Shown here: positions 1-7,300 of the stretch, piece after piece
How positions within the stretch are numbered: the stretch's first letter is position 1
Layout: each line of letters starts with the position of its first letter
Source of the DNA: Acidimicrobiales bacterium
GTDB taxonomy: Bacteria > Actinomycetota > Acidimicrobiia > Acidimicrobiales > MedAcidi-G1
Length of the DNA stretch: 52,845 nt
NCBI GenBank assembly: GCA_029577135.1
Contig: JARQPW010000017.1
Location: 1-52,845, forward strand
Reading direction: 5' to 3'
The notes under the pieces: model-generated
Seen by the model: only the letters and a program-made list of their open reading frames with translations
Databases searched by the model: none
What the model was told of the DNA's origin: nothing
Program-made: the position numbers and the translations under genes

Positions 1-705
1 TGTGCTGGCCACCCAGTACCAGCCCAGCATCCCTCCATAGCCGTCGTCGATCGTTCCGGACAGGACCGACAACATCCCGGTCGGCCACAGGAGTACGAGC
101 AGTTCGAACGGCCAGAGGATCGCCGTCCAGCGGACCAGTTCGATGATCGGCGCCCGGGCGAGGCCGGGCTGCACGAGGTACCAGTGGCCGAGCAGCATGG
201 CGTCCGAGACGGCACCGAGGAACAGGGCACCGACGAACGTTCGGGCGAGGGCCAGGAGCACCGGGTCGCCGGCGTCGATGCCCGCTGCGACGAGCGCGAC
301 GAGCCCGAGGAGTGGCGCCAGCAGGTCGAGCCCGGGCGGGAACTCGGGGACGTTCCGGTCGAAACGCTGGGCGTCCTTGTCGATCCCGGTCATCTCGGCC
401 ACACGAGCCGACCGGCGTTCCTCCTCGGTGCGTTGTCCGGCGACACCGGCCTTCCTGCGCTGCCACGAGACGACGAGGGCAACGCCCGTTGCCACCACGA
501 CGCCGATGCCGAAGGCCTCTCGGACCGGCACCGGGTCGACGACCAGGCCGACGACCACACCGCCGGCGGCCATCAGGCCGAAGGTGATGCGCATCGTCCA
601 GCCGTAGCCGATGCCGACCTCCCGTCGGCGGGTCGTGACCCAGAGGAAGAACAGGCCGCCGACCGCCCACTGCAGCAGCACGGTCGCGGCGTCCAGGGTG
701 ATCAC
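1..705 (-). CDS. Integral membrane protein, cut by the left edge
   Basis: Reading the complement from a GTG at 705 gives 235 codons with no stop before the window edge, so the C-terminus is missing. The product is very hydrophobic. Likely membrane segments lie near residues 8-23, 38-55, 64-82, 130-147, 150-170 and 190-210, with a charged cytoplasmic loop of Arg, Glu and Lys between the third and fourth. A GAGG sits about 10 bases before the GTG. The gene follows the M24 peptidase stop by 24 bases and is probably co-transcribed with it. I do not recognise the family and assign no function. Confidence 0.7.
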   Translation of the reverse strand, partial: MITLDAATVLLQWAVGGLFFLWVTTRRREVGIGYGWTMRITFGLMAAGGVVVGLVVDPVPVREAFGIGVVVATGVALVVSWQRRKAGVAGQRTEEERRSARVAEMTGIDKDAQRFDRNVPEFPPGLDLLAPLLGLVALVAAGIDAGDPVLLALARTFVGALFLGAVSDAMLLGHWYLVQPGLARAPIIELVRWTAILWPFELLVLLWPTGMLSVLSGTIDDGYGGMLGWYWVAST

Positions 706-729
706 CGGCGTTGGACCTCGGAACCCGGC

Positions 730-1833
730 TCAGCCGACCACGACGAGGCCGTGGTCGATGCGGTTGAGGGGGTCGGGGCCGGCTTCGGTGGCCACGACGA
801 TGTCCTCGAGCCGGGCACCCCAGGTGCCGGGGACATAGATGCCCGGCTCGACCGAGAAGGCGTGGCCGGCGACCAGCGGCAGGTCGTTCCCCACGACGAT
901 GTTCGGGTGCTCGTGGGCCTCGACCCCGATGCCGTGGCCCGTGCGGTGAACGAAGTACTCCCCGTAGCCGGCGGCCTCGATGACCCGTCGGGCGGCGGCG
1001 TCGACGTCCTCGCAGGGTGTGCCGACCGTCGCCGCGGCAACGCCGGCCGCCTGCGACTCACGCAGCACCTCGTACAGCTCCGCGAAGCCGGACGGCGGCT
1101 CGCCCAGGTGCACGCAACGGGTGATGTCGGAGCAGTAGCCCACCCCGTCGGCGCCGTCCATGGTGCCGCCGATGTCGAACAGGACTCCCTCGCCGTCGAG
1201 GATGACCCGGTCGCCGGCCTCGTGGTGGGGGCTGGCGGCGTTCGGGCCGGAGGCCACGATCGTGAAGTTCACCTTCCGGTGTCCCTCGTCGAGGATCCGC
1301 TGGGCGATCTCGGCGGCCACGGCGGCCTCGGTACGCCCCGCCAGGACGACGTTGCCGGCCTGCACGTCGGCGAGGATGCGGTCGACGGCGGCGGCGGCCC
1401 GGCGCAGCGCATCGACCTCGGCGGCGTCCTTGACCATGCGCAGCGGTGCCGTGATCGCAGACGCCCGGGAGAAACTGGTGCCCGGCAGCGCCGCGGTGAG
1501 GTCGACGAGGAACCCTGCCCACGTCTGGTCCCCGATGGCTGCGGCCCCCGCTGCGCCGATCAGGTCGGCGGCAATGGCGATCGGGTCCTCGCCGTCGCGC
1601 CAGGTGAGCATCTCGAACACGTCCGGGCGCTCGACCACCCGTGGCGCCTCGAGGAACGGGACCAGCAGGCGGGCATCGCCCTCGCGGGGGACCATGAGCA
1701 GCGTCAGGCGTTCGAGCGGCATCGCCTCGTAGCCGCACAGCCAGGGAAGGTCGGCGCCGACCGACACCAGCAGGACGTCGACGCCCTGCTCGGCCATGGC
1801 GGCACGGGCCAGGTCGAGACGCTCGGCGAACAC
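730..1833 (-). CDS. M24 family metallopeptidase (Xaa-Pro aminopeptidase-like)
   Basis: A 367-residue protein with a creatinase-like N-terminal domain (about 1-130) and a pita-bread M24 domain (about 135-355). The five metal ligands of aminopeptidase P-type enzymes are visible: Asp220 (LFDIGG), Asp236 (CSDITR), His300 (TGHGIG), Glu329 (SVEPGIY) and Glu343 (RLEDIV). The family removes N-terminal residues before proline or hydrolyses related amide bonds. The substrate here cannot be told. The GTG start at 1833 lies six bases after TAGGCT (1840-1845, complement), which fits a leaderless transcript. It ends 24 bases before the membrane protein start. Confidence 0.9.
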   Translation of the reverse strand: MFAERLDLARAAMAEQGVDVLLVSVGADLPWLCGYEAMPLERLTLLMVPREGDARLLVPFLEAPRVVERPDVFEMLTWRDGEDPIAIAADLIGAAGAAAIGDQTWAGFLVDLTAALPGTSFSRASAITAPLRMVKDAAEVDALRRAAAAVDRILADVQAGNVVLAGRTEAAVAAEIAQRILDEGHRKVNFTIVASGPNAASPHHEAGDRVILDGEGVLFDIGGTMDGADGVGYCSDITRCVHLGEPPSGFAELYEVLRESQAAGVAAATVGTPCEDVDAAARRVIEAAGYGEYFVHRTGHGIGVEAHEHPNIVVGNDLPLVAGHAFSVEPGIYVPGTWGARLEDIVVATEAGPDPLNRIDHGLVVVG

Positions 1834-1839
1834 GCCGTG

Positions 1840-1845
1840 AGCCTA
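1840..1845 (-). promoter_or_regulatory. -10 element TAGGCT of the M24 peptidase gene
   Basis: TAGGCT on the complement, six bases before the GTG at 1833. It lies just past the end of the lipBA gene, so the peptidase may have its own leaderless promoter inside the operon. Confidence 0.5.
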
Positions 1846-1856
1846 GGTGGCAGGCG

Positions 1857-3488
1857 TCAGGCGGGCGTCGCTGTGAGCGTCACCGGGACAGCCGATGTGA
1901 CGCCCGCGGCTTCGGCGGCCTGGCGGGCGTGGTAGCTGGAGCGGACGAGCGGGCCCGACTCGACGTGTGGGATGCCGAGGCGCTCCCCCACCTCCCGCCA
2001 GCGGTCGAACGTGGCCGGCTCGACCCAGCGCTCGACCGGCAGGTGGTTGGTGGTCGGCCGCAGGTACTGGCCGATGGTGACGATGTCGCAACCGATGCCG
2101 GCCAGGTCGGCGAGGGCGCCGTCGACCTCTGCGTCCGTCTCGCCCAGGCCCACGATCAGCGACGACTTGGTGGTGAGGCCCGCCGCCCCGGCCCGTGCCA
2201 GTACGGAGAGGCTCCGGGCGTACGAGGCCGAGGGCCGCACCGTGCGCTGGAGGCGGGCGACCGTCTCGAGGTTGTGGTTCAGCACGTCGGGCCGGGCGTC
2301 GAACACGACACCCAGCGAGTCGGGGTCGCCCTTGCAGTCGGGGATGAGCACCTCCACCGCGGTACCGGGGTTGACGGCACGGATGGCCCGGATGGTGGCG
2401 ACGAACTCGGCGGCCCCGCCGTCGGGCAGGTCGTCACGGGCCACCGCCGTGACCACGGCGTGCGCCAGGCCCATCTCGGCCACCGCCTCGGCGACCCTCA
2501 CCGGCTCACCCGGGTCGGTGGCCTCCGGCCGACGGGTGTCGACGAGGCAGAACCCGCAGGCCCGGGTACAACGCTCGCCGTTGATCATGAAGGTGGCGGT
2601 GCCGTCGTTCCAGCACTCGAAGATGTTGGGGCAGCCGGCCTCCTCGCACACCGTGACGAGAGACTTCCCGCGCATCAGGCCCTTCAGGCGCCTGTACTCC
2701 GGACCGGTGTCGAGCTTCACCTTCATCCACTCGGGCTTGCGTCCCACCGGCGGCGGCTCGCCGGGGCCCTCTCCCCGGGTGAAGGCCGCAAGGTCGATGC
2801 TGCGATGGCGCCACGCCACGTCCGCCCGGTCGACCGGCCCCTTCGCCCAGCGCCCAGCGGCCCGCTCGGCCACGCGGTCGACGACCTCGCGCATCGACAC
2901 ATCGACGCCCTCGGCGGCCAGCGACGTGACCCCAAACTCGGCGATGCCGCACGGGACCATCCGGTCGAAGAACGAGAGGTCGGGGTCGACGTTGAGGGCG
3001 AAGCCGTGCATGGTGCGGCCACGGCTCAGCCGGACGCCGATGGCGGCGACCTTGCGGGGATCGGGGCCGTCGGGGCGCACCCAGACGCCCGGGTAGGGGT
3101 CGAGGCGGCCGACGTCGCCGAGTCCGAGGTCGCGGCACACGTCGATGACCAGCGCCTCGACCGAGCGGACGTAGTCGAAGGTGTCGGCCATGCCGCCGCC
3201 CCGCTTGCCCGCCAGGTGCAGCAGCGGATAGCCGACGAGCTGCCCCGGACCGTGGAAGGTGATGTCGCCGCCCCGATCGGCGCGCTCGAGGTCGGCGCCG
3301 ACCTCACCGGGGGGCGCCAGGAGGTGTTCGGTGGTCGCCCGGACGCCGAGGGTGTAGACGGGATGGTGCTCGAGCAGCAGCAGGTGGTCGTCGGCGCTCT
3401 CGGCGAAGATCCCCTGCTGGAGGGCGAGGGCGTCCCGGTAGCGGACCCGGCCCAGCCAGCGGACCCGGAACGGTCGACCCCCGGTCAT
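1857..3488 (-). CDS. LipB-LipA fusion: octanoyltransferase plus lipoyl synthase
   Basis: A 543-residue protein that joins two lipoate enzymes in one frame. Residues about 5-225 are LipB, which moves octanoate from acyl carrier protein to the E2 lipoyl domain: RGGDITFHGPGQ at 72-83, catalytic Lys146 (RKVAAIGVR) and Cys180 (VPCGI). Residues about 250-530 are LipA, which inserts sulfur: auxiliary cluster Cys281, Cys286 and Cys292 (CX4CX5C), radical-SAM Cys307, Cys311 and Cys314 (CX3CX2C), and RSSYH at 516-520. All key residues of both enzymes are present. The linker is only about 25 residues. The ATG at 3488 overlaps the E2 stop as ATGA, which fixes the start and implies translational coupling. 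In most bacteria the two enzymes are separate proteins. Confidence 0.93.
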   Translation of the reverse strand: MTGGRPFRVRWLGRVRYRDALALQQGIFAESADDHLLLLEHHPVYTLGVRATTEHLLAPPGEVGADLERADRGGDITFHGPGQLVGYPLLHLAGKRGGGMADTFDYVRSVEALVIDVCRDLGLGDVGRLDPYPGVWVRPDGPDPRKVAAIGVRLSRGRTMHGFALNVDPDLSFFDRMVPCGIAEFGVTSLAAEGVDVSMREVVDRVAERAAGRWAKGPVDRADVAWRHRSIDLAAFTRGEGPGEPPPVGRKPEWMKVKLDTGPEYRRLKGLMRGKSLVTVCEEAGCPNIFECWNDGTATFMINGERCTRACGFCLVDTRRPEATDPGEPVRVAEAVAEMGLAHAVVTAVARDDLPDGGAAEFVATIRAIRAVNPGTAVEVLIPDCKGDPDSLGVVFDARPDVLNHNLETVARLQRTVRPSASYARSLSVLARAGAAGLTTKSSLIVGLGETDAEVDGALADLAGIGCDIVTIGQYLRPTTNHLPVERWVEPATFDRWREVGERLGIPHVESGPLVRSSYHARQAAEAAGVTSAVPVTLTATPA

Positions 3489-4723
3489 GGCCCGTCGTCG
3501 CCGGCCGGCCACTCTCCGGCCCAGTCGTTCGCCTCGAGCACGTCGCGGACCCGTCGCAGGAAAGACGCCGCGTAGGCCCCGTCGAAGGCCCGGTGGTCCC
3601 ACGCCAGGGCCAGCACCCCGACCGACCCGATTCCGACCGTCTCGTTTCCTTCATCGTCGACCTCGACGACCGGCCTTCGGGTGACGCCGTCGGTGGACAG
3701 GATCGCCACCTGCGGTTGGTTGATGATCGGGAACTGGAAGAGGGTGCCGTACTGCCCGGGGTTGGTGACCGTGAACGTGCCGCCGGCCAGGTCGTCCGGG
3801 ACGAGCTTCTTCGAACGCGCCCGCTCGGCCACGTCGGCGATCGCCCGGGCGATCTCGGGCACCGTCATCCGGTCGGCCCGCCGCACGACGGGCGCCACCA
3901 GGCCTTCGAAGTCGAGGTCGACGGCCACGGCCAGGTTGAGGTCGCGGTGCACGATGAGCTCGCCGTCGCCGACGCTGGCGTTGATCCGGGGATGGTCGAC
4001 GAGTGCCTCGGCGACGGCCCGCACGATGAACGGCAGGTAGGTGAGGCTGCGTCCCTCGGCGGCCTTCCAGGCGGGGCCGTGTGCACGGCGGGCCCCTTCG
4101 ACCCGCCCGTAGTCGACCTCCATGGCCGTGAGGACGTGGGGCGACGTGGACTTCGAGGCGACCATGTGCTGTGCGGTCCGGCGGCGGATTGGTGAGAACG
4201 CCTCGACGTGGCCGGGGTGGTCGCGCAGGTACTGCTCGACATCGCGCCGGGTGACGCGTCCACCGAGGCCGCTGCCGGGGACCTTCGAGGGATCCAGGCC
4301 GTGGTCGGCCAACAGTGCTCGGACGACCGGTGAGAGCAGCCGACCCCCGCCCGTCCTCTTCGGGGTCCGGGGAGCGTCTGCGGGAGCGTCTGCGGGAGCG
4401 GCAGCCGTCGGCGCCGCGGTCGGCTCCTCCGTCGGTTCCTCCGAACGTGGCGCAGGATCCTCGACCACCGGCGCAGCACCCTCCGACTCGTACCGGGCGA
4501 TCACCTCACCGACGAGGACGGTTGCGCCCTCGGCGACGACGATCTCGGTGAGGATCCCGGCGAAGCCGGCCGGGACCTCGGAGTCGACCTTGTCGGTGGA
4601 GACCTCGTAGAGGACGTCGTCGGCCTCGACCCGGGCGCCGGTCCGCTTGACCCACCGGGTGATGGTGCCCTCGGTGACCGTCTCGCCGAGTTGCGGGAGC
4701 AGGAGGTCGGCCACGACGGTCAC
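3485..4723 (-). CDS. Dihydrolipoamide acyltransferase (E2 of a 2-oxoacid dehydrogenase complex)
   Basis: A 412-residue E2 with one lipoyl domain (residues 3-80, lipoylated Lys45 in the DKVDSE motif), a Pro/Ala/Glu linker (83-125), a peripheral subunit-binding domain (127-167) and a catalytic acyltransferase domain (about 175-400) with DHRAFDG at 376-382, where His377 is the active base. The GTG start at 4723 overlaps the lpd stop as GTGA, and the longer upstream reading is discarded for this reason. It transfers the acyl group to CoA in pyruvate, 2-oxoglutarate or branched-chain dehydrogenase complexes. No E1 gene is in the window, so the substrate is open. An actinobacterial DlaT/SucB type is most likely. 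Confidence 0.92.
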   Translation of the reverse strand: MTVVADLLLPQLGETVTEGTITRWVKRTGARVEADDVLYEVSTDKVDSEVPAGFAGILTEIVVAEGATVLVGEVIARYESEGAAPVVEDPAPRSEEPTEEPTAAPTAAAPADAPADAPRTPKRTGGGRLLSPVVRALLADHGLDPSKVPGSGLGGRVTRRDVEQYLRDHPGHVEAFSPIRRRTAQHMVASKSTSPHVLTAMEVDYGRVEGARRAHGPAWKAAEGRSLTYLPFIVRAVAEALVDHPRINASVGDGELIVHRDLNLAVAVDLDFEGLVAPVVRRADRMTVPEIARAIADVAERARSKKLVPDDLAGGTFTVTNPGQYGTLFQFPIINQPQVAILSTDGVTRRPVVEVDDEGNETVGIGSVGVLALAWDHRAFDGAYAASFLRRVRDVLEANDWAGEWPAGDDGP

Positions 4724-6123
4724 CCGTGCAGCGATCGCCCGGTCAGCGAGAGCACCGTCTCGCCGAAGAGCTCGCTGAGCGTCGGATGGGGTTGGATGAA
4801 CGCCGCCACCTCGTCGACGGTCGCCTCCCAGTTGACCGCCATGTATCCCTGGCCGAGCTGCTCGGTCACCCACGGGCCCACCAGGTGCACCCCCAGGATC
4901 CTTCCTGCGCGGCCGTCAGGCTCCTTCTCGGCCACCACCTTCACGAGTCCGTCGGTGTCGCCGACGATCATGGCGCGGCCGTTGCCCATGAACCGGTGTG
5001 ACGAGACGACCACGTCGTGGCCGACCTCGCGGGCCGCCGCCTCGGTGAGACCGGCGAAGGCCACCTCCGGGTGTGAGTAGATGCACCACGGCACGGTTGC
5101 GGGGTCGACCGGCGTCGGGTGCTCGCCCAGCAGGTCGCGCACGACGAACATGCCCTCGGCGAAGCCGACGTGGGCCAGTTGGGGCGTGGCGACCACGTCG
5201 CCGACGGCGTAGACGCCGGGCTCGCCGGTCCGCAACCGGTCGTCGACGACCACGAAGCCCCGGTCGTCGACCTCGACCCGGGTTCCGACGAGTCCGGCGG
5301 CGTCGCCCCGGGGACGCCGTCCGACGGACACCACCACGAGGTCCACCTCGACCGCACCAGCATCGCCTTCAGGCCCGAACCGCACCGTCGTGGCCGGGCC
5401 GTCTGGATCGTGGCCGTGGACCTGGACGCCGACGTGGACGTCGATCCTGCGCTTCTTGAAGGCCCGACGCACGGCCTTGGCGGCGTCGGCGTCGCAGCCG
5501 GGGAGGATCTCGGGCAGCGCCTCGAGCAGGGTCACCGACGAGCCGAGGTCGCACAGCATCGAGGCGAACTCGCAGCCGATGGCGCCTCCGCCGATGACCG
5601 CGACCCGTTCGGGCACCTCGGTGATCGACAGCAGTTCGTCGCTGGTCACGACGAGGGTTCCGTCGATGTCGAAGCCGGGGATGGTCCGGGGGGACGAACC
5701 GGTCGCCAGCACGATGTGTGGCGCCTGGAGCACCGCCGGGTCGGCTCCGTCGACGGTCACCGTGTGGTCGACCCCCAGGCGGCCGGTCCCCGCATAGAGG
5801 GTGACCTCCCGGCTGGCGAGCAGGCCGTTCAGTCCCTTGAACAGGCCGTCGACCACCTTCTGCTTGCGTTCCTGGCTGATCACGAGGTCGACGACGGGAT
5901 CACCGGCCATGACCCCGAACTCGGAGGCATGTCGCACGGTGCGCAGCACCGAGGCCGTCTCGAGGAGTTCCTTGGCCGGGATGCAGCCCACGTGGAGGCA
6001 GGTGCCACCCAGCTTCGACTCCTCGACGAGGCCGACGTCGAGGCCGGATGCCGAGGCGAAGAGGGCAGCGGCGTAGCCGGCCGGGCCCCCACCGATCACT
6101 ACCAGGTCGTGTGCGATCGCCAC
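4720..6123 (-). CDS. lpdA: Dihydrolipoyl dehydrogenase (E3)
   Basis: A 467-residue flavoprotein disulfide reductase. It has the N-terminal FAD motif GGGPAG (11-16), the redox disulfide Cys42/Cys47 in GGTCLHVGCIP, a second nucleotide-binding motif GGGAIG, and the C-terminal catalytic pair His446/Glu451 in HPTLSE. It reoxidises the dihydrolipoyl group of E2 with NAD+. The ATG at 6123 is preceded by a 29-codon membrane peptide gene. The stop overlaps the E2 GTG. Length and motifs are canonical. Confidence 0.95.
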   Translation of the reverse strand: MAIAHDLVVIGGGPAGYAAALFASASGLDVGLVEESKLGGTCLHVGCIPAKELLETASVLRTVRHASEFGVMAGDPVVDLVISQERKQKVVDGLFKGLNGLLASREVTLYAGTGRLGVDHTVTVDGADPAVLQAPHIVLATGSSPRTIPGFDIDGTLVVTSDELLSITEVPERVAVIGGGAIGCEFASMLCDLGSSVTLLEALPEILPGCDADAAKAVRRAFKKRRIDVHVGVQVHGHDPDGPATTVRFGPEGDAGAVEVDLVVVSVGRRPRGDAAGLVGTRVEVDDRGFVVVDDRLRTGEPGVYAVGDVVATPQLAHVGFAEGMFVVRDLLGEHPTPVDPATVPWCIYSHPEVAFAGLTEAAAREVGHDVVVSSHRFMGNGRAMIVGDTDGLVKVVAEKEPDGRAGRILGVHLVGPWVTEQLGQGYMAVNWEATVDEVAAFIQPHPTLSELFGETVLSLTGRSLHG

Positions 6124-6168
6124 CCGGTCACTGCTCCTGTCTACGCGTCTTTGCCCGTCCCGGCCCGC

Positions 6169-6258
6169 TCAGCCGGCAACCAGGACCTGGACGGCGAAGG
6201 CGACGAGGATCGCCATGCCGCACGCCAGGGCCAGGAACACCAGCATCCGCGTGCTCAC
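6169..6258 (-). CDS. 29-residue single-pass membrane peptide
   Basis: A very short gene beginning with GTG at 6258 and ending TGA at 6169. It encodes about five polar residues, then one hydrophobic stretch (residues 5-28, VFLALACGMAILVAFAVQ) ending in Gly. It is 45 bases upstream of lpdA. TACCGT on the complement (6266-6271) is seven bases before the GTG, the same leaderless promoter geometry as many genes here, so the peptide is probably the first gene of the lpd operon. Function unknown. It could be a small membrane protein or a translated leader. Confidence 0.6.
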   Translation of the reverse strand: MSTRMLVFLALACGMAILVAFAVQVLVAG

Positions 6259-6265
6259 GGCTCAG

Positions 6266-6271
6266 ACGGTA
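6266..6271 (-). promoter_or_regulatory. -10 element TACCGT for the peptide-lpd-E2-lipBA operon
   Basis: TACCGT on the complement, seven bases before the GTG at 6258. It sits back to back with the plus-strand -10 at 6279-6284, with seven bases between them, so the two promoters must share control DNA. Confidence 0.55.
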
Positions 6272-6278
6272 GCGGGCG

Positions 6279-6284
6279 TAGGGT
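6279..6284 (+). promoter_or_regulatory. -10 element TAGGGT of the TGA-containing thioredoxin-like gene
   Basis: TAGGGT followed by six bases and the GTG at 6291. The geometry indicates a leaderless transcript and argues for GTG 6291 rather than the later GTG 6303 or ATG 6306. Confidence 0.55.
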
Positions 6285-6290
6285 CACGGC

Positions 6291-6824
6291 GTGCATGGAC
6301 CGGTGATGCGCCTCCTCGTCGTGGTGTGCCTGGCTGCCGCCTGCGGGGGACCGGAGGTGGCGGCGCCCCCGACCACGACCGCTCCCCCGACCACGACCGC
6401 TCCCGACCAGGAGGTCCCCGAGGTCCTCGACTTCACGGCGACGCTGTCGGACGGCACGACCTTCGTCGGTGCCGACCTGGCCGGCCGGGATGTCCTCTTC
6501 TGGTTCTGGGCACCCAGTTGACCGATCTGTCGCCGTGAGGCCCCGGTGGTCGCCGGGATGGCAGAGAACGGGGAGTTGACCGTGATCGGCGTGTCCAGTG
6601 GCGTCGACGGCTTCGAGGCCATCGCCACGACGGCGCAGCAGCTCCACATCGACGGATTCGCACACATCGCCGACATGGACGGATCGGTCTGGGCCGCCTT
6701 CGGCGTGTTCGGCCAGCCGGCCAGCGTCGTCGTCACCAGCAACGGGAACGTGACCGGCCACATGGGCGACCTCGATGCCGATGGCTTCGCCGACCTCGTC
6801 GAGCGGGCACGGCTGGGCACCTGA
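6291..6824 (+). CDS. Thioredoxin/TlpA-like lipoprotein with in-frame TGA, probable selenocysteine (UPIC)
   Basis: Read through one TGA at 6519-6521, this frame encodes 177 residues. It has a hydrophobic signal with lipobox Cys18 (LAAAC), a Thr/Pro linker (25-40) and a thioredoxin fold. The motif around the TGA is WFWAPS-TGA-PICRREAP, so the TGA (residue 77) takes the place of the first Cys of CXXC and Cys80 is the second. The cis-proline is Pro143 in GQPAS. The downstream part has no plausible independent start near the motif, stays open for 101 codons and ends on an ordinary TGA. A stem-loop with a GGTC loop lies 26 bases after the TGA. The likely role is thiol-disulfide exchange outside the membrane. 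A nonsense mutation (TGC or TGT to TGA) is the alternative. No sel genes are in the window. Confidence 0.75.
6542..6557 (+). promoter_or_regulatory. Candidate bacterial SECIS hairpin
   Basis: CCCGGT (6542-6547) pairs with GCCGGG (6552-6557), five GC pairs and a closing T-G wobble, around the loop GGTC (6548-6551). The loop begins 26 bases after the TGA. Bacterial SECIS elements are short stems just after the UGA with a G in the first two loop positions. From memory, the E. coli fdhF element also carries GGUC in its loop. No folding program was run. Confidence 0.6.
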
Positions 6825-6852
6825 CCGCCCGATCCGTAGCCTCCCCATCCGT

Positions 6853-7266
6853 ATGCGACGAAGCGCTGCCGCCTGCCTGTTCGTCACCCTGCTGGCCTCA
6901 TCGTGCGCATCGGCGCCCGGAACCACCGTGGGGGGGATCGAGGTACCAGACGACGCCGTCGACCTCACCGGGTCCGCACAGGTGACGGTCGTGGTCACGG
7001 ACAACGCCTTCACGGACCGGATCATCCTGGTGTCCCCCGGGACCGAGGTGGTGTGGGTGAATGCGGGACGCAACGACCACAACGTGCGGCCGTCCGCCGA
7101 GGGCCCCGGCCCCGGCTGGTTCACCGAGGTCGATGTCGGAATCCTCGCCGACGGCGGGTCCGGATCCGTCACCTTCGACGGCGTCGGAGACTTCCCGTAC
7201 TTCTGCTCCTTCCACGGCACTGCCCGTCGCGGCCAACGCGGCCGGGTGATCGTCGTCGCTGGCTGA
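6853..7266 (+). CDS. Cupredoxin (plastocyanin-like) lipoprotein with Gln at the axial ligand position
   Basis: A 137-residue exported protein with lipobox Cys18 (LASSC) and a single cupredoxin domain. Copper ligands are visible as His76 (NDHNV), Cys118 and His121 (YFCSFHG). In related actinobacterial proteins, as I recall them, the loop continues to a Gly-Met that gives the axial ligand. Here the equivalent residue is Gln128 (RRGQRG), a stellacyanin-like substitution. The role is probably electron transfer at the outer face of the membrane. TAGCCT (6837-6842) lies 10 bases before the ATG, 28 bases after the upstream thioredoxin-like gene. The partners of both proteins are unknown. Confidence 0.85.
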   Translation: MRRSAAACLFVTLLASSCASAPGTTVGGIEVPDDAVDLTGSAQVTVVVTDNAFTDRIILVSPGTEVVWVNAGRNDHNVRPSAEGPGPGWFTEVDVGILADGGSGSVTFDGVGDFPYFCSFHGTARRGQRGRVIVVAG

Positions 7267-7287
7267 ACAGCGGCGACCCGGCTGGAC

Positions 7288-7293
7288 TACGGT
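7288..7293 (+). promoter_or_regulatory. -10 element TACGGT of the beta-helix lipoprotein gene
   Basis: TACGGT, seven bases before the ATG at 7301, supports that start over an upstream in-frame GTG at 7292 and implies a leaderless transcript. Confidence 0.5.
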
Positions 7294-7300
7294 GCGCGCC

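Noticed and set aside
184-3575. Long plus-strand open frames opposite the M24, lipBA and E2 genes
   Set aside because: They are antisense to genes with full catalytic motifs. Their products are Asp/Gly/His-rich with no domain. High GC removes stops from opposite frames.
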